A stretch of 64,000 nt of DNA. It comes from Tenacibaculum pacificus (GTDB lineage: Bacteria; Bacteroidota; Bacteroidia; Flavobacteriales; Flavobacteriaceae). Shown here piece after piece: positions 27,106-35,858 of the stretch (its first letter is position 1; each line of letters starts with the position of its first letter). A model generated the notes under the pieces. That model was not told where the DNA came from. It saw only the letters and a program-made list of their open reading frames with translations, and made no database searches. Location: positions 2,709,001 to 2,773,000 of the forward strand of contig NZ_CP115917.1 of assembly GCF_027941775.1 (NCBI RefSeq), written 5' to 3'. The translations under genes were made by a program, and so were the position numbers.

Positions 27106-27951
27106 TTAATTAAATATATCTGTAAATTTATAACTCTCCTTTAAACGAACTCCTTTTTCGGTATGCTTAACTGTAATTAGCTCGTTATAAGCATCATGTT
27201 CTAAAAACAGATAAAAATCATTATCTGCTGCTTCGTTTAAAAATATTCTTTTTTCTTCTATGGTAAGTAAAGGTCTTGTATCATATCCCATTACATAAGG
27301 CAAAGGTATGTGTCCTACTGTTGGTAATAAATCGGCCATAAAAACAACTGTTTTTCCTTGATATTGAATTTTAGGAAGCATTTGTTTTTCGGTGTGTCCA
27401 TCCATAAAAAGCACATCAAAACCTAGTTGATTTTGGCTATTTTTATTGATGAAGTTTAATTGTCCGTTTTCTTGTATTGGTTGTATATTTTCTTTTAAAA
27501 AAGAAGCTTTTTCACGAGCATTAGGTACTGTAGCCCATTGCCAATGCTCTTTATTACTCCAAACTTTTGCATTTTTAAAAGCAGGCATATATCCTGTTTT
27601 ATCTTTATTCCATTTAATTACGCCTCCACAATGATCAAAATGTAAATGTGTTAAAAACACATCAGTAATATCATCTCTATGAAAACCATATTTTGCTAGT
27701 GAAGTATCTAATGAAAAATCGCCAAACATGTAATAATATCCAAAAAATTTATCGGACTGCTTATTTCCAACACCAGTATCAATTAAAGTAAGCCTATCGC
27801 CATCTTTAATAAGCATGCAGCGCATACTCATTGATATTAAGTTTTTATCGTCGGCTGGATTTGTTTTTTGCCAAATAGTTTTAGGAACTACGCCGAACAT
27901 AGCACCACCATCTAACTTAAAATTACCGGTTTCTATTGAAAAAATTTGCAT
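27106..27951 (-). CDS. MBL-fold metallo-hydrolase
   Basis: 281 residues with the metallo-beta-lactamase zinc motif HLHFDHCGG (about residues 103-111) and further ligands in MDGHTEKQM and a C-terminal LEHDAYN. No signal peptide, so cytoplasmic. The layout resembles the lactonase-like branch of the family (LIDTGVGNKQ before the metal motif), but the substrate cannot be named. A near-match -7 box (CATCTTTG) ends 5 bases before the ATG, which suggests a very short or absent leader. It is followed by the S8 peptidase gene. Confidence 0.9.
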   Translation of the reverse strand: MQIFSIETGNFKLDGGAMFGVVPKTIWQKTNPADDKNLISMSMRCMLIKDGDRLTLIDTGVGNKQSDKFFGYYYMFGDFSLDTSLAKYGFHRDDITDVFLTHLHFDHCGGVIKWNKDKTGYMPAFKNAKVWSNKEHWQWATVPNAREKASFLKENIQPIQENGQLNFINKNSQNQLGFDVLFMDGHTEKQMLPKIQYQGKTVVFMADLLPTVGHIPLPYVMGYDTRPLLTIEEKRIFLNEAADNDFYLFLEHDAYNELITVKHTEKGVRLKESYKFTDIFN

Positions 27952-28003
27952 AACTACAAAGATGCAGAAATTTAACGAAACTTTTTGTTAATGAAAACAA
28001 AAA

Positions 28004-28032
28004 AAAGGACATACTAAATTAGCATATCCTTT
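28004..28032 (-). terminator. Hairpin terminator after the Ppx/GppA-like lipoprotein gene
   Basis: Stem AAAGGATATGCTAA / TTAGTATGTCCTTT with one mismatch, then a T-run on the minus strand, 19 bases past the stop. Confidence 0.7.
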
Positions 28033-28050
28033 ATTTTATCTAAAAAAATG

Positions 28051-29010
28051 TTATTTATCGTTAAGTGATAGTAAAAAACCTATTGAAAAGTTAGCATCCC
28101 AATCAAAAACAAACCTTTTACAAGCTGTTTCATCTACAATTGCTTTAAGTATATTAAGTCCGCTTTCTACTTTTTTACCTTTCTTTTTTACAACATCTTT
28201 GTAAGAAACTATATCAGTTGCTAACATTGTGAATCTGTTCTTATTTTTTCTGATAGATTTAGCCATATTATAAGGTACACCTCCAATAATAAAACATAAT
28301 GATTTTTTTCCTTTAGGAATATGAGAAGCTATTGTTTTTACATCTTTATAAACAACATCATTTGCTATATTTTTTTGAAAATATTTTGAACCATATGAAT
28401 TTTCGGCAATAATATTTTCATCTTTATAATAAGAAATTTTTGTATTTCCAGAACCTATATCAACTACATAAGCAATACTTTTAAACCTATTTGGTAAAAC
28501 AGATTTTAATGCATAAATACCTTCTTCTTTTGCTGTAACTTGATTAACAACATAACCAATAGTTTTAAGTTGTTTTATAATAATTTTAGAAACATCAGAC
28601 ATTTTTGCTCCTGAACTTACTACAAAATGAATATCATTAGCTTTAACTCCATATTCAATAAAAGTTTGAATATAATTTTTTAATTTTTTGGTAATTTCAT
28701 TAACATTTGTCATTCCTTCTAAAATAAGGCTATTACCAAACTCTTTACTTTTTACCTCGTAATTATTATCTTTATCAATATCAACTATAAAAGAATTAAA
28801 ACCAGAAGCACCTAATTCAATAACACCTTTTAATACTCCATTAACAGGTCTATTTGGTGTATAATTAAACGAACTTTCTGTGTTTTTTACTGTTTGAAGT
28901 TCTGTGTTTTCTGATTTAGATATTTTTACATCTGAATCTTTTTTACTATCTCCACAAGCACCTAGTAAGAACACCACTATAAAAAGTGGTATTAACATTA
29001 AATTTTTCAT
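28051..29010 (-). CDS. Lipoprotein with a Ppx/GppA-like (actin-ATPase superfamily) fold
   Basis: 319 residues with a clear lipoprotein signal (LFIVVFLLGACGDS). The mature part has the layout of the sugar kinase/actin/Hsp70 fold as used by exopolyphosphatases: first phosphate loop GVIELGASGFNSFIV (about residues 62-76), second phosphate loop YVVDIGSGNTKISYY (about 181-195), and a late glycine motif FIIGGVP (about 240). That fold normally works on nucleotides or polyphosphate in the cytoplasm, so an exported version is unusual. Substrate unknown. It stands alone, with its own terminator. Confidence 0.65.
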   Translation of the reverse strand: MKNLMLIPLFIVVFLLGACGDSKKDSDVKISKSENTELQTVKNTESSFNYTPNRPVNGVLKGVIELGASGFNSFIVDIDKDNNYEVKSKEFGNSLILEGMTNVNEITKKLKNYIQTFIEYGVKANDIHFVVSSGAKMSDVSKIIIKQLKTIGYVVNQVTAKEEGIYALKSVLPNRFKSIAYVVDIGSGNTKISYYKDENIIAENSYGSKYFQKNIANDVVYKDVKTIASHIPKGKKSLCFIIGGVPYNMAKSIRKNKNRFTMLATDIVSYKDVVKKKGKKVESGLNILKAIVDETACKRFVFDWDANFSIGFLLSLNDK

Positions 29011-29079
29011 AAGTTTTTTTTTGCTAAAATACTCCTTTAAAAGGACTTAAAAAACTTATAAAAATTTCTTAAACATAAA

Positions 29080-29113
29080 AAAACCTTATAAATCAAAAGA
29101 CTTATAAGGTTTT
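29080..29113 (-). terminator. Terminator of the tRNA-Cys gene
   Basis: Stem AAAACCTTATAA / TTATAAGGTTTT beginning 1 base after the encoded CCA end, with a T-run on the minus strand. Confidence 0.85.
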
Positions 29114-29114
29114 C

Positions 29115-29188
29115 TGGAGGTGTCTAGCGGATTCGAACCGCTGTACACGGTTTTGCAAACCATTGCCTAGCCACTCGGCCAAGACACC
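29115..29188 (-). tRNA. tRNA-Cys (GCA)
   Basis: 74 bases folding as a cloverleaf: acceptor GGTGTCT / AGACACC, discriminator T as usual for cysteine, encoded CCA; anticodon stem ATGGT / ACCGT with loop TTGCAAA giving anticodon GCA; T-arm with GGTTCGAATCC. A perfect -7 box lies 20 bases upstream and a terminator directly follows. Confidence 0.97.
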
Positions 29189-29207
29189 TTTTTAATATTT
29201 AAGACTG

Positions 29208-29215
29208 CAAATTTA
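29208..29215 (-). promoter_or_regulatory. tRNA-Cys promoter -7 box
   Basis: TAAATTTG on the minus strand, a full TAnnTTTG match about 20 bases before the mature tRNA 5' end. Confidence 0.7.
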
Positions 29216-29292
29216 CACTTTTTATTTAAAACTTTCCTTTTTTTACAGGATTTTTTATGAAAATGTTATTAACATTCTGTCAACATCGTTTG

Positions 29293-29655
29293 TTAATTAG
29301 TACGTACATCTTTTAAAACAATAACAACTTCGGCTACATTTCCTCCAATTGGTGGATTAATTTTAGCAACGCTAACCTCAGCTTCATCAACAAGTTGTAT
29401 CTCTTTAAAAACTCTATTTAAAATACGTTGTGCAACGTGTTCTAATAATTCCGAACGAATTGCCATTTCTTCTTTTACAATATGATTTAAATGTACATAA
29501 TCAACAGTATCAACTAGTGCATCTGTTTTTGCTGATTTTTGCAAATTTGCTTTCACTTCGATATCAACTCTATATTCTGAGCCAATTTTTGCTTCTTCCT
29601 CTAAACATCCGTGATTTGTAAATAATCGAATGTCGTTTACACGTATAATTCCCAA
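29293..29655 (-). CDS. folB: Dihydroneopterin aldolase
   Basis: 120 residues, the folate-pathway enzyme that converts dihydroneopterin to 6-hydroxymethyl-dihydropterin. Motifs: the N-terminal FTNHGCLEEEAKIGSEY, in which Glu residues bind pterin; VDTVDYVHL; and the catalytic Lys in VSVAKINPPIGG. The length is typical. It is transcribed alone from a perfect -7 box 27 bases upstream, divergent from rimK. Confidence 0.93.
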   Translation of the reverse strand: MGIIRVNDIRLFTNHGCLEEEAKIGSEYRVDIEVKANLQKSAKTDALVDTVDYVHLNHIVKEEMAIRSELLEHVAQRILNRVFKEIQLVDEAEVSVAKINPPIGGNVAEVVIVLKDVRTN

Positions 29656-29681
29656 AATATATTTTATTGAATTTATAACTG

Positions 29682-29689
29682 CAAAAATA
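29682..29689 (-). promoter_or_regulatory. folB promoter -7 box
   Basis: TATTTTTG on the minus strand (TAnnTTTG), with a TTTT-containing -33 region about 20 bases further up; 26 bases before the folB ATG. Confidence 0.65.
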
Positions 29690-29783
29690 CGTTTTTTACT
29701 TTACTTAAAATATTAGTGTTTTCAATAGTTAATAAAGGTATAATCATTTTATTTAAAAGGTATTTTTCACTCAAAAAAAACAG

Positions 29784-29791
29784 TAAATTTG
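29784..29791 (+). promoter_or_regulatory. rimK promoter -7 box
   Basis: TAAATTTG (TAnnTTTG) with TTTTTC about 16-20 bases upstream as a -33 candidate; 24 bases before the rimK ATG. Confidence 0.65.
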
Positions 29792-29815
29792 TTTTAACCG
29801 AACAAGTATGTATTT

Positions 29816-30703
29816 ATGATTATTTTTATTCTTTCTGTGAACGACAAAATATATTCTACTCAAAGAATATATAATGAGGCTAATAGTCGTGGACATAATG
29901 TCCGTGTTATTAATCATCTAAAATGTAGTATAAAACTTACAAATGGTAAATCGGAAATAATATATAATGGCGAAAATATTATTGATATTCCTGATGTAAT
30001 TATTCCTAGAATTGGAGCTTCGGCTACACGTCACGGAGCTGCAGTTGTTAAACAATTTGAATTAAATGGTACCTATACAACAGTAAGTTGTTTAGGTATT
30101 TTACAAGCTCAAAATAAGGTTCGTACTTTACAAATTATGAATCAAAATAATATTCCGATTCCTGATACTATATTTTCTGTAAATCCTGATAATATTAATG
30201 AACAAATTAATTTATTAGGTGGCGCACCTATCATTATAAAATTACAAGAAGGTACACATGGCTCGGGAGTTATTTTAGCGGAAAGTAATAAATCAGCAAA
30301 ATCAATTATTGATACCATGTATAGCTCCAACGCTAATATTTTATTACAAGAGTTTATAAAAGAAAGTAATAGCGAAGATATTCGTGCTTTTGTAATTGGT
30401 AATAATGTTGTTGCAGCAATGAAACGAAAAGGTTTAGAAGATGATTTTCGTTCAAATATTCATCAAGGTGGAAGCGGATTTAAAGTTAATTTATCCGAAG
30501 AAGAAAAAGAAATTGCCATAAAAGCAACACAATATTTAAACTTACCTATTGCTGGAGTTGATTTAATTCGCTCAAAAAGAGGCTCTTTATTAATTGAAGT
30601 AAATACAGCTCCTGGTTTACAAGGAATTGAAAACTACACAAAACATAATACAGCCAAAGCAATTATTAAATTTTTAGAAGATAATGTTTACACAAAACTT
30701 TAA
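29816..30703 (+). CDS. rimK: RimK-like ATP-grasp ligase
   Basis: 295 residues of the RimK family, which uses ATP to add glutamate (or a related amino acid) to a protein or peptide C-terminus; E. coli RimK modifies ribosomal protein S6. ATP-grasp features: PIIIKLQEGTHGSGVILAES for phosphate/Lys binding, LLQEFIKES, and the metal-binding DLIRSKRGSLLIEVNTAPG. It overlaps the downstream aspartoacylase-like gene by 20 bases, so both are made together. The target protein is not shown by the sequence. Confidence 0.9.
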   Translation: MIIFILSVNDKIYSTQRIYNEANSRGHNVRVINHLKCSIKLTNGKSEIIYNGENIIDIPDVIIPRIGASATRHGAAVVKQFELNGTYTTVSCLGILQAQNKVRTLQIMNQNNIPIPDTIFSVNPDNINEQINLLGGAPIIIKLQEGTHGSGVILAESNKSAKSIIDTMYSSNANILLQEFIKESNSEDIRAFVIGNNVVAAMKRKGLEDDFRSNIHQGGSGFKVNLSEEEKEIAIKATQYLNLPIAGVDLIRSKRGSLLIEVNTAPGLQGIENYTKHNTAKAIIKFLEDNVYTKL

Positions 30704-31649
30704 AAATGAAGTTGTAGAAATTCGAGAACATAAAATTGGGCTTGGAAAATCTAAACTTATTAAAATTCCTGTAGATAGATTACCAACTGGTACAATAATC
30801 GAAATTCCTGTATATGTTTTTAATGGAACACAAAAAGGTCCTACCGTTTTATTGCAAGGCGGTTTACATGGTGATGAAGTTAATAGTATTGAATTAGTTC
30901 GTAGAATGCTAATTGATAAAAACTATAAAATTCATAAAGGTTGCGTTATTGTAGTGCCTTTATTAAATGTATTTGGATTTTTAAATTTATCAAGAGATAT
31001 CCACGGTAAAGATGTAAACAGAAGTTTTCCAGGGAATAAAAAAGGTTCTTTAGCTGGTAGAATGGCGTATTATTTAATGAAAGAAATCACTAAAAATGTT
31101 GATTTTGCTATTGATTTTCATACTGGTGGAGCTCAAAGAAGTAATTTTCCACAAATAAGATATACTTCTGAAGATAAAAATGCTTTTCAATTAGCTAAAA
31201 TATTTAATGCACCTTTATTATTTGCATCAAAATTAATTCCTAAATCATTTAGAAATCAATGTTATAAAAATAATATTCCTGTAATTGTGTATGAAGGAGG
31301 CGAATCTTTACGTTTAGATGAAAATGCAATTCAACAAGGAATAAACGGAACACTTCGAGTTTTAAAACATTTTGAAATGATTGATAAAAACATTGAAATT
31401 CCTAAAAACACTAGCGTTATAATCAGTAAAAAACGAATGTGGATTCGTGCTAAAGTTGCAGGTTTATTTAATCCGACAGTTAAAAATGGAGCATTTGTTT
31501 TAAAAGGTCAAGTTTTAGGACATATTATGGATACCTACGGAGAAACAAATTTTGCTGTAAAAGCTCCTGCCGATGGATACATTATTTCCAAAAATAATTT
31601 CCCGATTGTAAATATGGGCGATGCTTTATTTCACTTCGGAAATGCCTAA
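30684..31649 (+). CDS. Succinylglutamate desuccinylase/aspartoacylase family zinc hydrolase
   Basis: 321 residues of the M14-like AstE/AspA family. Zinc ligands: His and Glu in GGLHGDEVNSIE, the third His in AIDFHTGG; catalytic Glu probably in IVYEGGES. A C-terminal beta domain (VAGLFNPTVKNGAFVLKGQ) resembles a biotinyl-like fold. It cuts acyl or peptide bonds at an acidic amino acid. Its 20-base overlap with rimK suggests that one adds and the other removes the same amino-acid tag; that link is inferred. Confidence 0.88.
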   Translation: MFTQNFKNEVVEIREHKIGLGKSKLIKIPVDRLPTGTIIEIPVYVFNGTQKGPTVLLQGGLHGDEVNSIELVRRMLIDKNYKIHKGCVIVVPLLNVFGFLNLSRDIHGKDVNRSFPGNKKGSLAGRMAYYLMKEITKNVDFAIDFHTGGAQRSNFPQIRYTSEDKNAFQLAKIFNAPLLFASKLIPKSFRNQCYKNNIPVIVYEGGESLRLDENAIQQGINGTLRVLKHFEMIDKNIEIPKNTSVIISKKRMWIRAKVAGLFNPTVKNGAFVLKGQVLGHIMDTYGETNFAVKAPADGYIISKNNFPIVNMGDALFHFGNA

Positions 31650-31716
31650 TAATTCATCAAAAACAACAAAAAATAGCACTAAATTTATTAAAAATACACC
31701 TATAAATAAATAGCAG

Positions 31717-31724
31717 TATCTTTG
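31717..31724 (+). promoter_or_regulatory. DEAD-box helicase promoter -7 box
   Basis: TATCTTTG (TAnnTTTG), 47 bases before the helicase ATG; no strong -33 element. Confidence 0.6.
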
Positions 31725-31771
31725 CAGCTTCATAGAGATGCTTATTTTAGAGTATTTCTAAAAAAACATAT

Positions 31772-33115
31772 ATGACATTTAAATCTTTAGGATTATCCGA
31801 TGCTTTATTAAAAGCCATCGAAGAAAAAGGATACGATACTCCATCACCAATTCAAGCAAAAGCAATACCACCTATTTTAGAAGGGAAAGATGTATTAGCT
31901 TCAGCACAAACAGGAACAGGAAAAACTGCAGGTTTTACACTACCTGTTTTACAACGTTTAGCAGACTCTAAACATCCTAAATACAGACCCGTAAGAGCAT
32001 TAGTACTTACACCAACAAGAGAACTTGCTGCTCAGGTTCATGACAATGTAAGAGAATACAGTAAGTATTTAGATATCAGATCAGCAGTAGTTTTTGGAGG
32101 AGTAAAAGCTGCTAGCCAAATAAGAACATTAAGACAAGGAGTAGATATTTTAGTTGCCACTCCTGGTAGATTATTAGATTTACACGATCAAAAAGCAGTT
32201 TCATTTAATAGAATCGATGTTCTTATTTTAGATGAAGCTGATAGAATGTTAGACATGGGTTTTGTTAGAGATATTAACAAAATCATTAGTTTTATGCCTG
32301 CAAAACGTCAAAACTTGATGTTTTCAGCAACATTTTCAACAGAAATTAAAAGATTAGCTTCAGGGATTTTAAGAAATCCTGTTTCAGTAGAAGCTGAACC
32401 TGAAAATTCAACTGCCGAAAAAGTAGCTCAAAAAGTATATGCGGTAGATAAAGGTAAAAAAACAGAAGTAGTTATCAACTTAATTAAAGATGGTAACTGG
32501 AGTCAGGTTTTAATCTTTACAAGAACTAAACATGGTGCTAATAAATTAACTGAAAAGTTAATAAAATCAGGAATTTCTGCTGCGGCAATTCATGGAAATA
32601 AAAGTCAAGGTGCTCGTACAAAAGCATTGGCAAATTTCAAAAATAATACCAACCGAGTATTAGTAGCTACTGATATTGCGGCTCGTGGAATTGATATTCC
32701 TTTATTGCCACACGTTATAAACTTCGAATTACCAAATGTACCAGAAGATTACGTACACAGAATTGGTAGAACAGGTAGAGCGGGTGCAAAAGGTGAAGCG
32801 CTTTCATTAGTTTGTAGTGAAGAAACTGAGTATCAAAAGGAAATTGAAAAAATATTAAAGCAAAAATTAAAAACCGAAATTATCGCAGGATACGAACCTA
32901 GAGATACTGCTGGTCCTAAAAGAGCTTCAACACAAAAGAAAGGTTCTACTCCTAAGAAAAAAGGCGTAGGTGCAAGTCATAGAGGTGGTAGTACTGCTGC
33001 AAAACCAAAAAGACAGCGTCCTAGTAATAACTCAAGAAGCAATTCTGGGAGTTCTTCTAGAGGTCGTTCTTCAAGTAGTAACGAAAGTTCTTCAAAAAGA
33101 AATACAAGAAGATAA
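31772..33115 (+). CDS. rhlE: DEAD-box RNA helicase (RhlE-like)
   Basis: 447 residues. Q motif [19 protein letters not shown], Walker [26 protein letters not shown] in [12 protein letters not shown] in MFSATF, and the helicase C domain with [12 protein letters not shown] and [10 protein letters not shown]. The tail (residues about 375-447) is basic and Ser/Gly/Arg-rich, ending in [17 protein letters not shown], and probably binds RNA. Such helicases act in ribosome assembly, RNA decay and cold growth. A separate promoter and terminator flank the gene. Confidence 0.93.
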   Translation: MTFKSLGLSDALLKAIEEKGYDTPSPIQAKAIPPILEGKDVLASAQTGTGKTAGFTLPVLQRLADSKHPKYRPVRALVLTPTRELAAQVHDNVREYSKYLDIRSAVVFGGVKAASQIRTLRQGVDILVATPGRLLDLHDQKAVSFNRIDVLILDEADRMLDMGFVRDINKIISFMPAKRQNLMFSATFSTEIKRLASGILRNPVSVEAEPENSTAEKVAQKVYAVDKGKKTEVVINLIKDGNWSQVLIFTRTKHGANKLTEKLIKSGISAAAIHGNKSQGARTKALANFKNNTNRVLVATDIAARGIDIPLLPHVINFELPNVPEDYVHRIGRTGRAGAKGEALSLVCSEETEYQKEIEKILKQKLKTEIIAGYEPRDTAGPKRASTQKKGSTPKKKGVGASHRGGSTAAKPKRQRPSNNSRSNSGSSSRGRSSSSNESSSKRNTRR

Positions 33116-33140
33116 TTTTTTAAACTTCTTATAAAATACC

Positions 33141-33180
33141 AAAACCTCCAAAGTTTGATTTTTCAAATTTTGGAGGTTTT
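33141..33180 (+). terminator. Terminator of the DEAD-box helicase gene
   Basis: Long stem AAAACCTCCAAA / TTTGGAGGTTTT region followed by a T-run, 26 bases past the stop. Confidence 0.85.
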
Positions 33181-33234
33181 TTATTTTAACATCTTTTTTT
33201 ACTGTGATTCAAACACTTTTCATTAAAATTATTA

Positions 33235-33337
33235 GAAGCAATTTCCTGCTTTCCGCACTCGCTTTTTTTATTTTTTCAAAAGAAAAATAAAAAAGAGCTC
33301 AAACAATTGCTTCAATCAGGGCTAGGCTTTTTTACTG
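33235..33337 (+). repeat. Dispersed palindromic element, copy 2
   Basis: Outer arms GAAGCAATT (33235-33243) and AATTGCTTC (33305-33313); inner stem of a T-run with ATT pairing to an A-run, loop AAAA; shared blocks CTTTCCGCACTCGCTT and GAGCTCAAACAA. It ends with GGGCTAGGCTTTTTTAC, close to the end of copy 1. The 366-base gap 33116-33482 otherwise contains only the helicase terminator and the pepP promoter. Confidence 0.7.
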
Positions 33338-33449
33338 ATTTTTAAATTTTTACACAAAAAAATTCATCTAAAATAACAAAACAACAAAAAACACCTCATA
33401 AAAACACAAAATAATATTATATAATAAACTAGCAAAGCTATCTTTTAGC

Positions 33450-33457
33450 TACTTTTG
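33450..33457 (+). promoter_or_regulatory. pepP promoter -7 box
   Basis: TACTTTTG (TAnnTTTG), 25 bases before the pepP ATG; -33 region not clear. Confidence 0.55.
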
Positions 33458-33482
33458 AAGAAGAATTTTAATTATTAGCATT

Positions 33483-34775
33483 ATGAAATACGCCCCAATA
33501 AACAGTAATTTATTTATCAAAAATCGTAAAAACTTTATGGCACGAATGAAGCCAAATAGTTTAGCTATTTTTAATTCAAATGACATATATCCTGTAAGTG
33601 CTGACAGTGCACTTCCTTTTGAACAACATCGTGATATCTTTTTTTTAAGCGGTGTAGATCAAGAAGAAAGTATTTTAATTTTATTTCCTAATTGCCCAAA
33701 AGAACATTTACGTGAAGTATTATTTGTCCGTGAAACAAACGAACATATTGCCGTTTGGGAAGGTGCTAAATTAACCAAAGAAAAAGCTACAGAAACTAGT
33801 GGAGTAAAAACAGTATTCTGGTTACAAGATTTAGAAAAAGTACTTGCCGAAATGATGGCTCTTGCCGAAAATGTGTATATAAACACCAATGAACATTATC
33901 GTGCTTCCATAGAAACAGAAACTCGTGAAGCTCGTTTTACAAAATGGTTATTAGCAAAATATCCAGCACATTCTGTGGCGAAAAGTAATCCTATTTTACA
34001 GCATTTACGTTCTTTAAAAGACCAGATTGAATTAGATTTAATTCAAAAAGCTTGTGATATTACCGAAAAAGGATTCAGACGTATCTTAAATTTTGTAAAG
34101 CCTGATGTTTGGGAATATGAAATTGAAGCAGAATTTATTCATGAATTTATTAGAAATCGTTCTAAAAAATTCGCTTATACGCCAATTATTGCTTCAGGAA
34201 ATAATGCCAACGTATTACATTATATTGAAAATAATCAACAATGTAAAGCTGGCGATTTAATTTTAATGGATGTTGGTGCGCAATATGCAAATTATGCTTC
34301 GGATATGACTCGTGTAGTACCTGTTTCTGGTCGTTTTTCTGAGCGTCAAAAAGCAGTGTATAATGCAGTAAATTATGTAAAAGATGAAGCGACAAAATTA
34401 TTAGTTCCTGGAACTATTTGGGCTGATTATCATACAGAAGTTGGTAAAATAATGACTTCAGAATTGTTGAAATTAAAATTAATTGACAAAACTGATGTTC
34501 AAAATGAAGACCCTAACTGGCCTGCTTATAAAAAATATTTTATGCACGGAACTTCGCATCATATGGGCTTAGATACGCATGATTACGGATTATTACATCA
34601 ACCAATGGAAGTGAATATGGTTTTTACTGTTGAGCCTGGTATTTATCTTCCAAAAGAAGGTTTTGGTATTCGTTTAGAAGATGATGTGGTTATTCAACAA
34701 AAGGGAGAACCTTTTAATTTAATGCGCAATATTCCTATTAATGCTGATGAAATTGAAGACATTATGAATTCGTAA
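33483..34775 (+). CDS. pepP: Aminopeptidase P family protein (Xaa-Pro peptidase)
   Basis: 430 residues of the M24B family, which removes an N-terminal residue before proline. An N-terminal creatinase-like domain (residues 1-165) precedes the pita-bread catalytic domain. Metal ligands are visible: the two Asp in LMDVGAQYANYASDMTR, His in FMHGTSHHMG, Glu in VEPGIYLP, Glu in IRLEDDVVI. No signal peptide, so cytoplasmic peptide turnover. It has its own promoter and a terminator directly downstream. Confidence 0.94.
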   Translation: MKYAPINSNLFIKNRKNFMARMKPNSLAIFNSNDIYPVSADSALPFEQHRDIFFLSGVDQEESILILFPNCPKEHLREVLFVRETNEHIAVWEGAKLTKEKATETSGVKTVFWLQDLEKVLAEMMALAENVYINTNEHYRASIETETREARFTKWLLAKYPAHSVAKSNPILQHLRSLKDQIELDLIQKACDITEKGFRRILNFVKPDVWEYEIEAEFIHEFIRNRSKKFAYTPIIASGNNANVLHYIENNQQCKAGDLILMDVGAQYANYASDMTRVVPVSGRFSERQKAVYNAVNYVKDEATKLLVPGTIWADYHTEVGKIMTSELLKLKLIDKTDVQNEDPNWPAYKKYFMHGTSHHMGLDTHDYGLLHQPMEVNMVFTVEPGIYLPKEGFGIRLEDDVVIQQKGEPFNLMRNIPINADEIEDIMNS

Positions 34776-34814
34776 TATTTTTTTGTGGATAAAGTTCTGA
34801 AATATCATTATATA

Positions 34815-34843
34815 AAAACCTTAGCAAACCGCTAAGGTTTTTT
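34815..34843 (+). terminator. Terminator of pepP
   Basis: Stem AAAACCTTAGC / GCTAAGGTTTT followed by a run of T, 40 bases past the stop. Confidence 0.85.
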
Positions 34844-34891
34844 TGTTACTTTTAAATGCTATAAATTAGTTAAACTCAAACTTTTTAAAAA

Positions 34892-35794
34892 ATGATGAAA
34901 AAGATATTTACAATACTATTTATATTTCTTTTTATAAATTTTGGATTTTCTCAAAATGGAAAAATACTATCAAAAAAAATAATTGACATTTCAAAAACAC
35001 CTATTTGGAATAGCGTTTCTCAAAACAATGAATTACGTTCTAATTTTAAATATTTAAACAAATTAAATTTTTATCTTATTACCTATAAAAGTGATAATCT
35101 AAAAGTTAGTGGAGTCGTTATTGAACCAAAAAAAGAAGGTAAATATCCAGTCGTTATTTTTAATGGAGGATATAATAGAGTTCCGATGAAATCAACTATT
35201 AGAAAAACAATAATGTCAGTTTCAAAGTTAGCATCAGCAGGTTATGTTGTTATAGGAAGTAGTTATCGAGAAAAAGATGAATTTGGCGGTGCTAAAATTA
35301 ATGACCTTCTGAACTTAATAACGACTGTAAAAAATATTGAAAAAGCCGATTCGAATTGTATTGGAATGTTTGGATGGTCAAGAGGTGGAATGACAACATA
35401 TTTAGCACTTCAAAAATCAAAAAAAATAAAAACTGCTATTATAGGAAATACTGCCGTTGACTTATTTGAAACAATAAAATTTAGACCAGAAATGGAAACT
35501 GAAGTATTTACTGAATGTATTCCTAATTACTGGAAAAATAAAGAAACTGAATTAAAGAAACGTTCGGCTATTTATTGGGCTGATGAATTAGATAAAAACA
35601 GTAGTGTTTTAATAATCTGTGGAACAAATGATAAAAAAGTAAATCCTCAACAATCTGAAAGAATCGCTGAAAAATTAAAGAAAATAAATTATAATTTTGA
35701 ATTCAAAAAATTTGAAACGAATCATTTTTTTCATCAAAAAACAACTGAATTAAATGAATTGGTTATAAAATGGTTTGATAAAAACTTGAAATAG
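34892..35794 (+). CDS. Exported alpha/beta hydrolase (prolyl oligopeptidase-like)
   Basis: 300 residues with a signal peptide (FLFINFGFSQNGK; no lipobox). Alpha/beta hydrolase with nucleophile Ser in GMFGWSRGGMTT, Asp in CGTNDKKVNP and His in ETNHFFHQ, in the expected order. The layout GVVIEPKKEGKYPVVIFNGGYNR at the N-terminus, quoted in part (EPKKEGKYPVVIFNGGYNR), is that of S9-type peptidases or carbohydrate esterases. The substrate cannot be told. A bidirectional terminator follows. Confidence 0.85.
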   Translation: MMKKIFTILFIFLFINFGFSQNGKILSKKIIDISKTPIWNSVSQNNELRSNFKYLNKLNFYLITYKSDNLKVSGVVIEPKKEGKYPVVIFNGGYNRVPMKSTIRKTIMSVSKLASAGYVVIGSSYREKDEFGGAKINDLLNLITTVKNIEKADSNCIGMFGWSRGGMTTYLALQKSKKIKTAIIGNTAVDLFETIKFRPEMETEVFTECIPNYWKNKETELKKRSAIYWADELDKNSSVLIICGTNDKKVNPQQSERIAEKLKKINYNFEFKKFETNHFFHQKTTELNELVIKWFDKNLK

Positions 35795-35813
35795 AATAAT
35801 TAATACGAAAACA

Positions 35814-35839
35814 AAAAATCCGCCAAAAAGCGGATTTTT
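35814..35839. terminator. Bidirectional terminator between convergent genes
   Basis: Stem AAAAATCCGC / GCGGATTTTT with loop CAAAAA; serves the hydrolase (plus) and the cupredoxin-like gene (minus). Confidence 0.85.
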
Positions 35840-35858
35840 CTATCTTATATTTTAAAAC

